This document shows, piece after piece, positions 53,063 through 62,085 of a stretch of 64,000 nucleotides of DNA. The translations under genes and the position numbers were made by a program. The DNA is from Oscillospiraceae bacterium. GTDB taxonomy: Bacteria; Bacillota; Clostridia; Saccharofermentanales; Fastidiosipilaceae. The notes below the pieces were generated by a model. It was not told where the DNA came from. It saw nothing but the letters and a program-made list of their open reading frames with translations, and made no database searches. The stretch is from the NCBI GenBank assembly GCA_028704415.1, contig JAQWFM010000003.1, forward strand, positions 1-64,000, in the 5' to 3' direction. Numbering within the stretch: position 1 is the first letter of the stretch; every line of letters begins with the position of its first letter.

Positions 53063-54814
53063 ATGACTGATGACAATACGAACCTAACCGCGGCGGCTGG
53101 CGCCAGCCAGGATCCGGACTGTGGCTGTGCCAATCTGTCCACAGAACGCCCACACCATTTTATTCAGCAGGCCATTGAGGATGACTTGAAACCCGGTCAT
53201 CGCGCCTATGGCCAGACGATTCATACTCGGTTTCCACCGGAGCCAAACGGATATTTGCATATAGGTCACGCCAAAGCTATCTGCATCAACTTTACCATGG
53301 CGCAGATAAATCATGGTCTTTGCAATCTGCGGATGGATGACACCAATCCGGCCAAAGAAGACACAGAATACGTGGATGCCATTAAGGAAGATATCCACTG
53401 GCTGGGTTTTGACTGGGCCGACCGTTTTTATTACGCTTCCGACTATTTTCCGGTCATGTATGAATGCGCGGAGGACCTGATCCGGCAAGGTCTGGCCTAT
53501 GTTTGTGATTTATCCGCTGAAGAAATCCGGCAAACGCGCGGGACCCTGACTCAACCCGGTGTGCCCAGTCCTTACCGGGACCGGAGCCCGGAAGAAAATC
53601 TGGACTTATTTCACCGTATGCGGGAGGGAGCGTTTGCGGATGGCAGTCATACACTGAGAGCCAGGATTGATATGGCTTCCGGTAACATCAATCTGCGGGA
53701 TCCGGTCCTGTACCGGATTTCGCATCTGCCGCATCACCGCACCGGTACCACCTGGTGTATTTATCCCATGTATGATTTTGCCCATCCCATTGAAGATGCC
53801 ATCGAAGGCATCACCCACTCTTTATGCAGCATTGAATTTGAGGATCACCGCCCGTTATATGACTGGGTGGTGGAACACTGTCCGTTACCCTCTAAGCCCC
53901 GGCAAATTGAATTTGCCAGATTAGGCATGAACTATACGATGATGAGCAAGCGCAAATTGCGCGCTTTGGTTGAGCAAGGTATTGTCAGCGGCTGGGATGA
54001 TCCGCGTATGCCAACCTTGCGGGGGCTGCGCCGCCGCGGTTATACGCCACTGGCGGTCCGTAATTTTTGTGCCCGTATCGGGGTGTCTAAAGTACCCAAC
54101 GTGGTGGATTATGCCTTTCTGGAGCATTGCCTGCGGGAGGACCTCAACCAATCCGCCCGCCGCGTCATGGCCGTGCTGGATCCGGTCCGGCTGACCTTAA
54201 CCAATTACCCTGAAGAAGCACATGAGACCTTTTCTGTAGAAAATAATCCGGAGCGGCCGGAGGACGGCCGCCGCACTGTCACCTTCAGCAAACAGCTCTG
54301 GATTGAACGGACCGACTTTATGGAAGAGCCCTTCCGTAAATATTTCAGGCTCTATCCGGGTAACGAAGTCAGGCTCAAGGAGGCCTACATCATAAAATGC
54401 ACCGGCTGCCGCAAGGATGAGAACGGAAACGTGACTGAAGTACTGGCCACCTATGATCCGGCCAGTCGCGGCGGTAACGCGGCGGATGGCCACCGGGTAA
54501 AGGGTACCATTCATTGGGTTGACCAGGCCAATTGCCTGCAGGCTGAGGTCCGGTTATATGACAAACTATTCCTGAGTGAGGACCCTGACGCGGATGGCCG
54601 CCCCTATGAAGCGATCATCAACCCGGATTCGCTTAAAGTCTGCCGGGAGGCTAAACTTGAAGCCGGACTGGCTCAGGCCCAAATTGGTGAGGCTTATCAG
54701 TTCATGCGCAATGGCTATTTCACGCTGGATAACCGGGACAGCCGGCCAGACCATTTAATCTTTAACCGTTCGGTTTCTCTAAAAGACAGTTTTAAGCTGC
54801 CTGGCGCCAACTAA
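53063..54814 (+). CDS. glnS: Glutaminyl-tRNA synthetase
   Basis: Charges tRNA-Gln directly with glutamine. Class I motifs are RFPPEPNGYLHIGHAKA and NYTMMSKRKL, with the typical GlnRS IEFEDHRPLYDW and the C-terminal anticodon-binding barrels (TFMEEPFRKYFRLYPGNEVRL). 583 residues, with an N-terminal lead of about 30 residues. GGAGG precedes the ATG. It lies 34 bases after gltX in the same transcript. Many Firmicutes lack GlnRS and use GatCAB, so its presence is notable. Confidence 0.96.
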   Translation: MTDDNTNLTAAAGASQDPDCGCANLSTERPHHFIQQAIEDDLKPGHRAYGQTIHTRFPPEPNGYLHIGHAKAICINFTMAQINHGLCNLRMDDTNPAKEDTEYVDAIKEDIHWLGFDWADRFYYASDYFPVMYECAEDLIRQGLAYVCDLSAEEIRQTRGTLTQPGVPSPYRDRSPEENLDLFHRMREGAFADGSHTLRARIDMASGNINLRDPVLYRISHLPHHRTGTTWCIYPMYDFAHPIEDAIEGITHSLCSIEFEDHRPLYDWVVEHCPLPSKPRQIEFARLGMNYTMMSKRKLRALVEQGIVSGWDDPRMPTLRGLRRRGYTPLAVRNFCARIGVSKVPNVVDYAFLEHCLREDLNQSARRVMAVLDPVRLTLTNYPEEAHETFSVENNPERPEDGRRTVTFSKQLWIERTDFMEEPFRKYFRLYPGNEVRLKEAYIIKCTGCRKDENGNVTEVLATYDPASRGGNAADGHRVKGTIHWVDQANCLQAEVRLYDKLFLSEDPDADGRPYEAIINPDSLKVCREAKLEAGLAQAQIGEAYQFMRNGYFTLDNRDSRPDHLIFNRSVSLKDSFKLPGAN

Positions 54815-54887
54815 ACGGCCCGCACAGCCCGGCAGGCACAGTCCGGAACACCAGCCCTAAACTTAATCACGCCCTGCGCTTATCCTT

Positions 54888-54920
54888 AAGGAGTTGCTTC
54901 AATAAAGCGGCTCCTTTTTT
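54888..54920 (+). terminator. Intrinsic terminator after glnS
   Basis: AAGGAG-TT-GCTT and AAGC-GG-CTCCTT form a stem with a TT/GG internal mismatch and a CAATA-type loop, followed by six T residues on the plus strand. Confidence 0.7.
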
Positions 54921-54998
54921 GGAGGCTATTGGGGAGGTAAGCCCGGCTATCCGGTCCGGCAAGTTTCACTCACCCGGCCCTGGCAGCAGCAAGGCTGC

Positions 54999-56801
54999 TT
55001 AAGCTTCACGACCGGCAAACTGACTGTTATATAATTTATAATATAGACCTTTTTGCTGCAGCAAGGTGTCATGGGTCCCCTGCTCCACAATGCTCCCCTG
55101 ATTCATGACCAGAATCAAAGAAGCGTGGCGAATCGTCGAGAGGCGATGAGCAATTATGAACGAGGTTCTCCCCTCCATCAGGCGTAAAAAGGCCTGCTGG
55201 ACTAATAATTCTGTCCTGGTATCGATATTGGACGTCGCTTCATCCAAAATCAGTAATCTGGGATTCAGCAGCATAACCCGGGCTATGGTCAGCAGTTGTT
55301 TTTCACCCTGGGACAGATTGCTGCCTGCTTCTCTCAGGACCGTGTCATAGCCCTGCGGCAGGCGTCGGATAAACTCATCCGCACAAGCGGCTTTAGCTGC
55401 CGCAATGATCGCTGATTCACCGGCGTCCGGCCAGCCATAAGCCAGGTTATCCCTCACGGAACCCGCAAACAGCCAGCTGTCCTGCAAGACCATCCCGATA
55501 CTCCGGCGCAGACTTGAGCGCGTAACCGCCGTTATATTTTGCTGGTCAATAAAGATCTGGCCACCGGAAGGGTCGTAAAAACGCATTAATAAGTTAACCA
55601 GCGTTGTCTTTCCAGCGCCGGTTGGCCCCACAATGGCCACGCTGGCGTCAGGACGAATATCCAGATTCAGATCTGTAATCAGCTGCCGATCCGGGCGGTA
55701 GGAAAAGCTGACCCCGGCAAAGCGGACGGCGCCGGCCGTCACCTTAAGGTCCGGCAGAGAGGCATCGGCAGACTCTTCCGGCTGATCCAGCAGGGCAAAG
55801 ACGCGCCGGGCGCCAGCCAGGCTGTTTTGCAGCTGGGTGGTGACCGCAGATAACTCATTAACCGGTTTAGCAAACTGTAAGGTATAGTTAAGCAGCTGCG
55901 ACACCTGGCCGATACTGAGCCGCCCCGCCAGCGCGCTTAAGGTTGCCGCTAAGCCCACCGCTACATAGGCGATATTATTAACAAAGCGGGTTCCCGGATT
56001 AGTCAGCGAACTGAAAAACTGAGCTTTCTGGCCAACGACATAAAGCTCCTCGTTCAGTCTGCGGAAAGCCTGACGGCTGATTTCCTCCTGATTAAAGGCC
56101 CGGAGCAGATCTGCCTGTTCCACCCGTTCGTCCACATAACTGTTAAGTCGTCCGGCTAAATTGGCCTGTTCCATAAACATATGGTGCGAATTAGAAGCAA
56201 TAAACCGCGTTACCAGGAAATTGAAGGGCATGATCGCCAGCATTAAAACAGTTATCCAGGGCGAAGCCGCAAACATCATAAGCAAGGAACCCGCCAGCAG
56301 GATCAGGCTTGAAAACAACTGGTTGAACAGTAAATTCAGACCGTCGTTTACCGCATCGAGATCAGTCGTCAATCTGGAGAGCAAGTCACCCTTTCCCTTC
56401 TGGTCCAGGAAACTGAGCGGCAGCCGGGTCAGCCGGTCAAAACTGGCTTTACGCAGGCCGGTCGCTACCTGATTGGACAGGCGGACTGAACAGGCCGTCA
56501 TCAGCCACTGAAACAGTGCCGAGCTCAGATAAGTTAAAGCCAACGGTAAAATCAGGCTGGCCAGCGATTGCCAGCGCACCAGCCCCTTACCCAGCAGGGT
56601 GTCAATGGCCTTGCCCAGCAGCCAGGGCGCCAGCAGCGCGCTGAGGCTGTAAATAATGCCGGTTATGGCCACCGCCAAAAGCCAGCCGGGCTGCTGTAAA
56701 ATATAGGGTAGCAACCGCTGCCAGACGGGCCGCTGGTCAGCAGACTGCAACTGATTTTGATCCTGGGTGTCGTCTGTTTTGAAACCTTTATGAAGCATCA
56801 T
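54999..56801 (-). CDS. ABC exporter half, ATPase-permease (consensus subunit)
   Basis: 600 residues: an N-terminal six-helix exporter domain and a nucleotide-binding domain with GPTGAGKTT, signature LSQGEKQLL, Walker B LLILDEATSNID with the catalytic glutamate, and IIAHRLSTIRHA. It pairs with the preceding gene, which it overlaps (ATGA). The complete catalytic glutamate here and its loss in the partner are typical of heterodimeric exporters with one degenerate ATP site, as in TM287/288-type pumps. Substrate unknown, probably drug or lipid. Confidence 0.88.
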   Translation of the reverse strand: MMLHKGFKTDDTQDQNQLQSADQRPVWQRLLPYILQQPGWLLAVAITGIIYSLSALLAPWLLGKAIDTLLGKGLVRWQSLASLILPLALTYLSSALFQWLMTACSVRLSNQVATGLRKASFDRLTRLPLSFLDQKGKGDLLSRLTTDLDAVNDGLNLLFNQLFSSLILLAGSLLMMFAASPWITVLMLAIMPFNFLVTRFIASNSHHMFMEQANLAGRLNSYVDERVEQADLLRAFNQEEISRQAFRRLNEELYVVGQKAQFFSSLTNPGTRFVNNIAYVAVGLAATLSALAGRLSIGQVSQLLNYTLQFAKPVNELSAVTTQLQNSLAGARRVFALLDQPEESADASLPDLKVTAGAVRFAGVSFSYRPDRQLITDLNLDIRPDASVAIVGPTGAGKTTLVNLLMRFYDPSGGQIFIDQQNITAVTRSSLRRSIGMVLQDSWLFAGSVRDNLAYGWPDAGESAIIAAAKAACADEFIRRLPQGYDTVLREAGSNLSQGEKQLLTIARVMLLNPRLLILDEATSNIDTRTELLVQQAFLRLMEGRTSFIIAHRLSTIRHASLILVMNQGSIVEQGTHDTLLQQKGLYYKLYNSQFAGREA

Positions 56802-58567
56802 TGGGCTGCGGCCTCCTGTGATCTGGCAATATCCTGATACAGCGGGCAGTGCTGCAGCAAGGTCTGGTGGGTACCCAAACCGGCCATACGGCCGTTTTCC
56901 AGCACCAGGATCTGCTCCGTGTCCCGGACCTGGTATACCCGCTGCGAAATAATAATGACGCAGGCTTGCCGCGTCCGGCGCCGTACCGCCCGGCGCAGCG
57001 CCAAATCCGTAGCATAGTCCAGCGCGCTGGAGCTGTCATCAAATACATAAATCGAGGCTTGTTTCAGCAAAGCGCGCGCAATGGTCAGGCGCTGGCGCTG
57101 GCCGCCGGAAAAATTCTGTCCCCCACGCTCCACCGCCGCATCAAGTCCCCCCGGCAATAAGCGCACAAAATCCGCAGCCTGGGCATCCTGCAGCACGGAC
57201 CAGATGGCCGTTTCATCCGGCTGAACATCCGGAGGCAGGCCCCAGAGTAAATTGCTGCGTAAGCTGCCTGAAAACAGTACCGCCTTTTGCGGCACCCAGG
57301 CAATTTGACGGTGCCAGGCAGCAACCGGCGCCTGCCGGATAGACAGACCGTTGATGGTAATATCCCCCTGGCTTAAGGCATACTCCCGCAGCAAGGCCGC
57401 GATCAGCGTGCTTTTTCCCGACCCGGTAGCTCCGATCACGCCTAACTGTTCACCCGGTCTGAGCCGGAAGCTGATCTGGGTTAAAGAGGGCTCCCGATTG
57501 GCGGGGTAAGTCAGACTGACCTGGTTAAAGGCCAGGCCTGCCGGTACCGGCGTTGCGGGCTTAAGCGCGTTGCCCTGATCGGCTGACCCTGAATCCGGCT
57601 GCAAATTAAGCACTTCCGTAACCCGGCCACTGGAAGCATAGGCTCGCGGGAATAAAATGACCAAATTGGCGACAACCATCATAGCTAAAACGATCTGCCC
57701 TAAGTAATTAGCCAGAGCCAGCACATCGCCCTGATGTAATTGTCCCGTATCGACTAAGGCGCCGCTTTGCCAAATCACAAATACAATACCGCCGTTAAAC
57801 AGCAACGACGTAAGCGGGTTCATCAGTGAAGAGATTTGCCCCGCCCGGGTCAGGAAGTGATTCAGCTTGTCATTATTTGCTCCAAAGTAAGCCTGTTCAT
57901 GCGGCTCCTTGGCCAGCGAGCGAATAACCCGCGCGCCACTGATATTATCTCTGATCAGGGTCACGACTTTATCGGTCTGCCTCTGAGCGAGTTTAAAAAC
58001 TCTGACCGTAGCCCGCATGATGAGATACAACAGCAGTGCGGCGACCGGAACCGTCAGCAGCAGAATCACTGCCAGACGCGGTTCAATAATAAAGGACATA
58101 ATCATCCCGCCGATAGCCAAAAACGGCGCGCGCGACAGAAGTCTGATGGTCATAGCTACCGCCAGCTGAATTTGATTGATATCACCGGTGATCCGATTTA
58201 TCAGTGAGGCGGAGCCAATCGTCTGCAGCTGGGCTTTGGGCAGGCGCAGGATCTGCTCATACACCGCGGTGCGCAAACGGGTACCCACGCCCTGGCTGGC
58301 TACGGAGGCCATATATTGGCAGCACAGAGAAAAAAGTAAGCCGATGACCACTAAGCCCAGCAGCAGCAGGCCATGCGACCACAAATAGTGCTGATCCTGG
58401 CCTGCCACCCCAATATCAATCATCCGCGCCATTATCAGGGGGATCAGCAGTTCAATGATGGCTTCTATCAGCTTAAACAGCGGACCCAGACTTAATTGCA
58501 GGCGGTAGGGTTTTAGATAGGGCAGCAGGTTACGCAATGGCTTGGCAGCCGGAGATTTTTGTTTCAC
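56798..58567 (-). CDS. ABC exporter half, ATPase-permease (degenerate-site subunit)
   Basis: 589 residues from a GTG at 58567 with AGGAG upstream. The track ATG 14 codons earlier has no site. It has a six-helix membrane domain and a nucleotide-binding domain with GATGSGKST, FSGGQRQRL and Walker B IYVFDDSSSALD, where the catalytic glutamate is replaced by aspartate. That is the usual degenerate site of a heterodimeric exporter. The gene and its partner overlap by four bases and so are coupled. Confidence 0.88.
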   Translation of the reverse strand: MKQKSPAAKPLRNLLPYLKPYRLQLSLGPLFKLIEAIIELLIPLIMARMIDIGVAGQDQHYLWSHGLLLLGLVVIGLLFSLCCQYMASVASQGVGTRLRTAVYEQILRLPKAQLQTIGSASLINRITGDINQIQLAVAMTIRLLSRAPFLAIGGMIMSFIIEPRLAVILLLTVPVAALLLYLIMRATVRVFKLAQRQTDKVVTLIRDNISGARVIRSLAKEPHEQAYFGANNDKLNHFLTRAGQISSLMNPLTSLLFNGGIVFVIWQSGALVDTGQLHQGDVLALANYLGQIVLAMMVVANLVILFPRAYASSGRVTEVLNLQPDSGSADQGNALKPATPVPAGLAFNQVSLTYPANREPSLTQISFRLRPGEQLGVIGATGSGKSTLIAALLREYALSQGDITINGLSIRQAPVAAWHRQIAWVPQKAVLFSGSLRSNLLWGLPPDVQPDETAIWSVLQDAQAADFVRLLPGGLDAAVERGGQNFSGGQRQRLTIARALLKQASIYVFDDSSSALDYATDLALRRAVRRRTRQACVIIISQRVYQVRDTEQILVLENGRMAGLGTHQTLLQHCPLYQDIARSQEAAAQ

Positions 58568-58754
58568 TGGTGGGCTCCTGACTATAAATTCCCTGATACA
58601 ACTGCTCATTTTATTTGCAGTATACCGCTCATTTTAGCACATCCTGGAGGCTGGTTTTCCGGATCAGTTTTTGTATCAAAGGTACAGCAATAATGTTTCC
58701 CTTGAAGTAAAATAAAGTAAGACCCAAGATATTGGAAGAAAGGATGCATCAAAC

Positions 58755-59252
58755 ATGAAAATTAGCAGAGAAATGACTGAATTGCTGTCCAGGCAAGTTA
58801 ATGAAGAACTGAAATCAGCTTATCTGTATCAAGGTATGGCCATCTGGGCCAACGACGCCAAGTATGTAGGGCTGTCCGGCTGGATGAGTCATCAGGCTCA
58901 GGAGGAGTTGGAGCACGCGCGGAAACTGAATGCTTATATTCTGGAGCGTGGTGGCGCTACAGTTTTAGCGGCGGTACCCGCGCCTGATAAAGCGGTCTGG
59001 GCCAGCCCCCTGGAGTGTATGAAAGATACCTATGACCATGAAAACAAGGTCACCGCGGCTTTCTACAAGCTGACCGAAGAGGCTCAGGCAGCCCATGACT
59101 ATACCACCCTGGAATTTCTGCAGTGGTTCATTAAAGAGCAAACTGAAGAAGAAGCGCAATGCGCGTTCTGGGTAGACCGTTATGAACTGGCCGGAGATAA
59201 TAAATCCGCGCAGTTGTTTGTAGACGGTGAAATTGGTCAGCGCCAGGCCTAA
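58755..59252 (+). CDS. Ferritin-like iron storage protein
   Basis: 165 residues, the bacterial ferritin (FtnA) layout of a four-helix bundle. Ferroxidase-site residues are in VNEELKSAYLY (Glu17 or 18, Tyr25), SHQAQEELEHARK (Glu50 or 51, His54) and IKEQTEEEAQ. It stores iron as a mineral and limits oxidative damage. AAAGGA precedes the ATG at a rather long distance. A strong terminator follows. Divergent from the ABC exporter genes. Confidence 0.92.
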   Translation: MKISREMTELLSRQVNEELKSAYLYQGMAIWANDAKYVGLSGWMSHQAQEELEHARKLNAYILERGGATVLAAVPAPDKAVWASPLECMKDTYDHENKVTAAFYKLTEEAQAAHDYTTLEFLQWFIKEQTEEEAQCAFWVDRYELAGDNKSAQLFVDGEIGQRQA

Positions 59253-59299
59253 GTTGCGAGATTGTCTGGCCTGCTTTCCTTAAAACCCGGTATGACATA

Positions 59300-59335
59300 A
59301 AAAGTCCCTGCAGTCAATTGACTGCAGGGACTTTT
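59300..59335. terminator. Perfect palindromic bidirectional terminator between ferritin and htrA
   Basis: AAAAGTCCCTGCAGTCAA and its exact complement form eighteen pairs with no loop gap, and the A- and T-runs let it act on both strands. It separates two converging genes. Confidence 0.85.
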
Positions 59336-59387
59336 GCTATGGGATGAATGAATTAACTAACAGCACCCCTTGCGGTTCAGACGTGAT

Positions 59388-61070
59388 TTAATTACCACTG
59401 CTCTCACTGCCGCTGCTCTCACTACTGCTGTTGCCGCTGCCATCCATCAGGGCCAGGGTTATCTGCACCGTCATTTCCTGCCCCTGCCGCACCACAGTCA
59501 ACTCCAGTGTATCCCCGGCTGACTTATCAGCTTTGTACGAATTAAGCGCTTCAATTGTGTTAATGCCCTGACCGTCAACATCTGTGATGATGTCATAGGT
59601 GGTCAGCCCTGCCTCAGACGCGGGACTGTTATCCATAACCGCGGTTATCAGGATACCCTCCGGGAAACCATAGCTGTTATCTTCCGCAATATCGGCACCG
59701 GTAATTCCCAGCATAGGCCGCTGAACTGTGCCTGTCTCCAGCATTTGCTGCACAATCGGCTCAAAGACTTCAGACGGAATGGCAAAGGCAATACCCTCGA
59801 CGCCAACTTCAGACGTCTTGGCCACATTAATACCAATCAATTCTCCGTACTGATTTATCAAAGCGCCGCCGGAGTTTCCGGAGTTGATAGCGGCATCCGT
59901 CTGGATGACATCGGACATGGTCGTGTTACTGACGGTAATACTGCGGTTCAAAGCGGAAATCACCCCGGAAGTAACGGTGCCCTGCAGCTCGCCTAAAGGG
60001 TTGCCAATAGCGACGACCGGATCACCCACACGCAGCTGGGTACTGTCGCCAAAGGTCAGATAATCCAGATTATCCGCATCTATTTTGATAATCGCCAAAT
60101 CTGTAACACTGTCTGTACTGACGATCGTTGCATCATACTGAGTGCCGTCAGACATAGTGACGACCGTTGCGGTACTGGAATCAATGACGTGGTTATTGGT
60201 CAGGATATAACCGTCTGCCGAGACCACGACACCGGAGCCTGCCCCCTCAACCGTCTGCGTACCGAAGTAGGTTTCCTGCGAAGAAGAGGTATTAATGGCT
60301 ACCACGGAGCTGGACGCGGAGGCGGCAATATCCGCCACTGACATGGCCGTTCCGGAAGATGTCGTAGTATTGCTGTCTGACGATGAATCAGATGAACCAG
60401 ACGTAGCAGACGAACCAGACGTACTTAAAGCCGTTTTAAGCTGAGTATCAAGGCTGCTGACCTGGCTGCTCAAAGAGTTTATCTGCGGGCTAAGGTTACG
60501 ATTGGCTATAAATCCGCCTAAAAAGGCGCCAATCACACAAGCCGCAACTCCCGTAGCCACCAGAGCGATCCAGCGGGAGCGGCCACGGGCGCTGCCGCCT
60601 TTTTCGCCCAGGGCAAATTGCTTTTGAGCTTCCCGGGTAGCTTTGCGGCGCGCTTTAGCCTCCTGCTTCTCCCGTCTCAGCTGAGCTTTTTGCTCAGCTT
60701 TATTGTAAACCGGAGCACCGGTTGGCAGACCGGCATTCTGATTCACGTAATAATTGGCCTGCGGTTGAGCGTCGGGGCCGACGGCCGGGGTGACAACAGG
60801 ATTACCGGCGGGTTGGGCAGCCGCCGGCGGTGCCGTGACTGAAGTATATGCCGGCTGGGCCGCGGCGGCAGGCGTACTGGCGGGCTGTGCAGCAGCCGGC
60901 ACAGCCGGGCTGTCCTGGTCAGGGACCCCGGTAGCCGCAACAGGGGTAACAGGCGTCCCGGAAGGCTGACCGGCCGGGTTTTCAGCCGGTTGTTCTGGTT
61001 GCATGTCCGTTGTTGTTTCCGCTGGATTTTCCGCATCCAGATTTGCTTTCAAGTCATTATTGTCATTCAT
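59388..61070 (-). CDS. HtrA/DegP-family membrane-anchored serine protease with PDZ domain
   Basis: 560 residues from the ATG at 61070 with GAGGTG upstream. The N-terminal 120 residues are Pro/Ala/Gln-rich and disordered, followed by a Lys/Arg-rich part, one transmembrane helix (167-189) and a Ser-rich linker. The S1C protease has the triad His294 (TNNHVID), Asp324 (TDLAIIKI) and Ser400 (GNSGGAL), and a C-terminal PDZ domain (GIAFAIP, then ITAVMDNSPASEAGL) follows. It is a membrane-anchored quality-control protease acting outside the cell. The C-terminal end is Ser/Gly-rich. Confidence 0.93.
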   Translation of the reverse strand: MNDNNDLKANLDAENPAETTTDMQPEQPAENPAGQPSGTPVTPVAATGVPDQDSPAVPAAAQPASTPAAAAQPAYTSVTAPPAAAQPAGNPVVTPAVGPDAQPQANYYVNQNAGLPTGAPVYNKAEQKAQLRREKQEAKARRKATREAQKQFALGEKGGSARGRSRWIALVATGVAACVIGAFLGGFIANRNLSPQINSLSSQVSSLDTQLKTALSTSGSSATSGSSDSSSDSNTTTSSGTAMSVADIAASASSSVVAINTSSSQETYFGTQTVEGAGSGVVVSADGYILTNNHVIDSSTATVVTMSDGTQYDATIVSTDSVTDLAIIKIDADNLDYLTFGDSTQLRVGDPVVAIGNPLGELQGTVTSGVISALNRSITVSNTTMSDVIQTDAAINSGNSGGALINQYGELIGINVAKTSEVGVEGIAFAIPSEVFEPIVQQMLETGTVQRPMLGITGADIAEDNSYGFPEGILITAVMDNSPASEAGLTTYDIITDVDGQGINTIEALNSYKADKSAGDTLELTVVRQGQEMTVQITLALMDGSGNSSSESSGSESSGN

Positions 61071-61223
61071 TTTACTCACCTCATCAGCAGTGGATTGCTT
61101 TTTACTAGACCTTGTAACTATGTTATAACGGACTTTCCTTAAATTAGTTTTAAATGGTCAGCCGTAATACCTAAGCTATTGGTCCTGAGGTTTGCCTGCT
61201 GCAGCAATAAAGCTATGAATGGC

Positions 61224-62081
61224 TTAAGTCTCAGGCAGCTGGCCAATATGGGCTTCGCCGCAGCGAATGACATGGGTAGTTTTCCGGCCTGCGGCCGATT
61301 TGCTCTCAACGATCAAGGCGCCGTCAGCAGCTATATCAGCCGCCCATCCGCTAACCAGCTGGTTAGCGGAAGTCTGTACCTCAACCTTTTGATTCAGCAG
61401 CATACAATGTTGCTTGTAAGCGTTGCGGAAAGGCGCAAAATCGGATCCGCCGGTCAAATATTGCGCCGTCAGTTCCATGATGCTTTGGGCACAGGCCGCC
61501 GCCAGGATATTGGGATCGGTTGCTTGTCCGGTTGCAGCAAGCAGACTGCAGGCCCGGTCAGCAAGGTCAGGAGGAAACGCTGGTTGATTTACATTGATGC
61601 CGAAGCCTATCACCAGATGATGCACAAAGCCCTGACTGAAGCCGGTTTCACACAGGATGCCGCCCAGTTTTTTTGAGGCCAGCATGAGATCATTCGGCCA
61701 CTTCAGGCCTAAGCTGGCCAAACCCTCCACGGTATGTTGCAAGGCCTGACAACAGGCTAAGCCTGCTACCAGGGTTAGTGCAGAAAGGTCTGTCACCCTT
61801 TGAGGCGGCAAATACAACAGGCTGCAACAAATGCTCTGGCCGGCCATGGTGACCCAGCTGCGGCCCTGCCGACCTCTGCCGCTGGTCTGCCTTAAGCTGG
61901 CCGCGGCGTACCACTGCCCCGGGGTTGCAGCCGGGGTCAGGGCGTAACGTTTTAAGGCATTATTGGTCGAGTCAACCTGCTCAAACCACTGCAATTGGCC
62001 TGCCGGTAAACAGCTGGCCAGGGCCTGGGCAAAATCATGCTGATTAAATGCTGGTACAGATGGTACAGCTAACGGGCTCAT
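61224..62081 (-). CDS. birA: Biotin-protein ligase, no DNA-binding domain
   Basis: 285 residues. Catalytic motifs: STNNALKRYA, the biotinoyl-AMP loop TSGRGRQGRSW, GLKWPNDLMLASKKLGGIL, and the C-terminal SH3-like domain. There is no N-terminal helix-turn-helix, so it is the monofunctional ligase type that charges carboxylase carrier proteins but does not repress bio genes. The ATG follows the ALDH gene by a few bases. Confidence 0.93.
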   Translation of the reverse strand: MSPLAVPSVPAFNQHDFAQALASCLPAGQLQWFEQVDSTNNALKRYALTPAATPGQWYAAASLRQTSGRGRQGRSWVTMAGQSICCSLLYLPPQRVTDLSALTLVAGLACCQALQHTVEGLASLGLKWPNDLMLASKKLGGILCETGFSQGFVHHLVIGFGINVNQPAFPPDLADRACSLLAATGQATDPNILAAACAQSIMELTAQYLTGGSDFAPFRNAYKQHCMLLNQKVEVQTSANQLVSGWAADIAADGALIVESKSAAGRKTTHVIRCGEAHIGQLPET

Positions 62082-62085
62082 ATCT

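Noticed and set aside
60361-60480. Serine-rich repeats in htrA as a possible DNA repeat
   Set aside because: They are degenerate low-complexity linker codons inside the protein, not a separate element.
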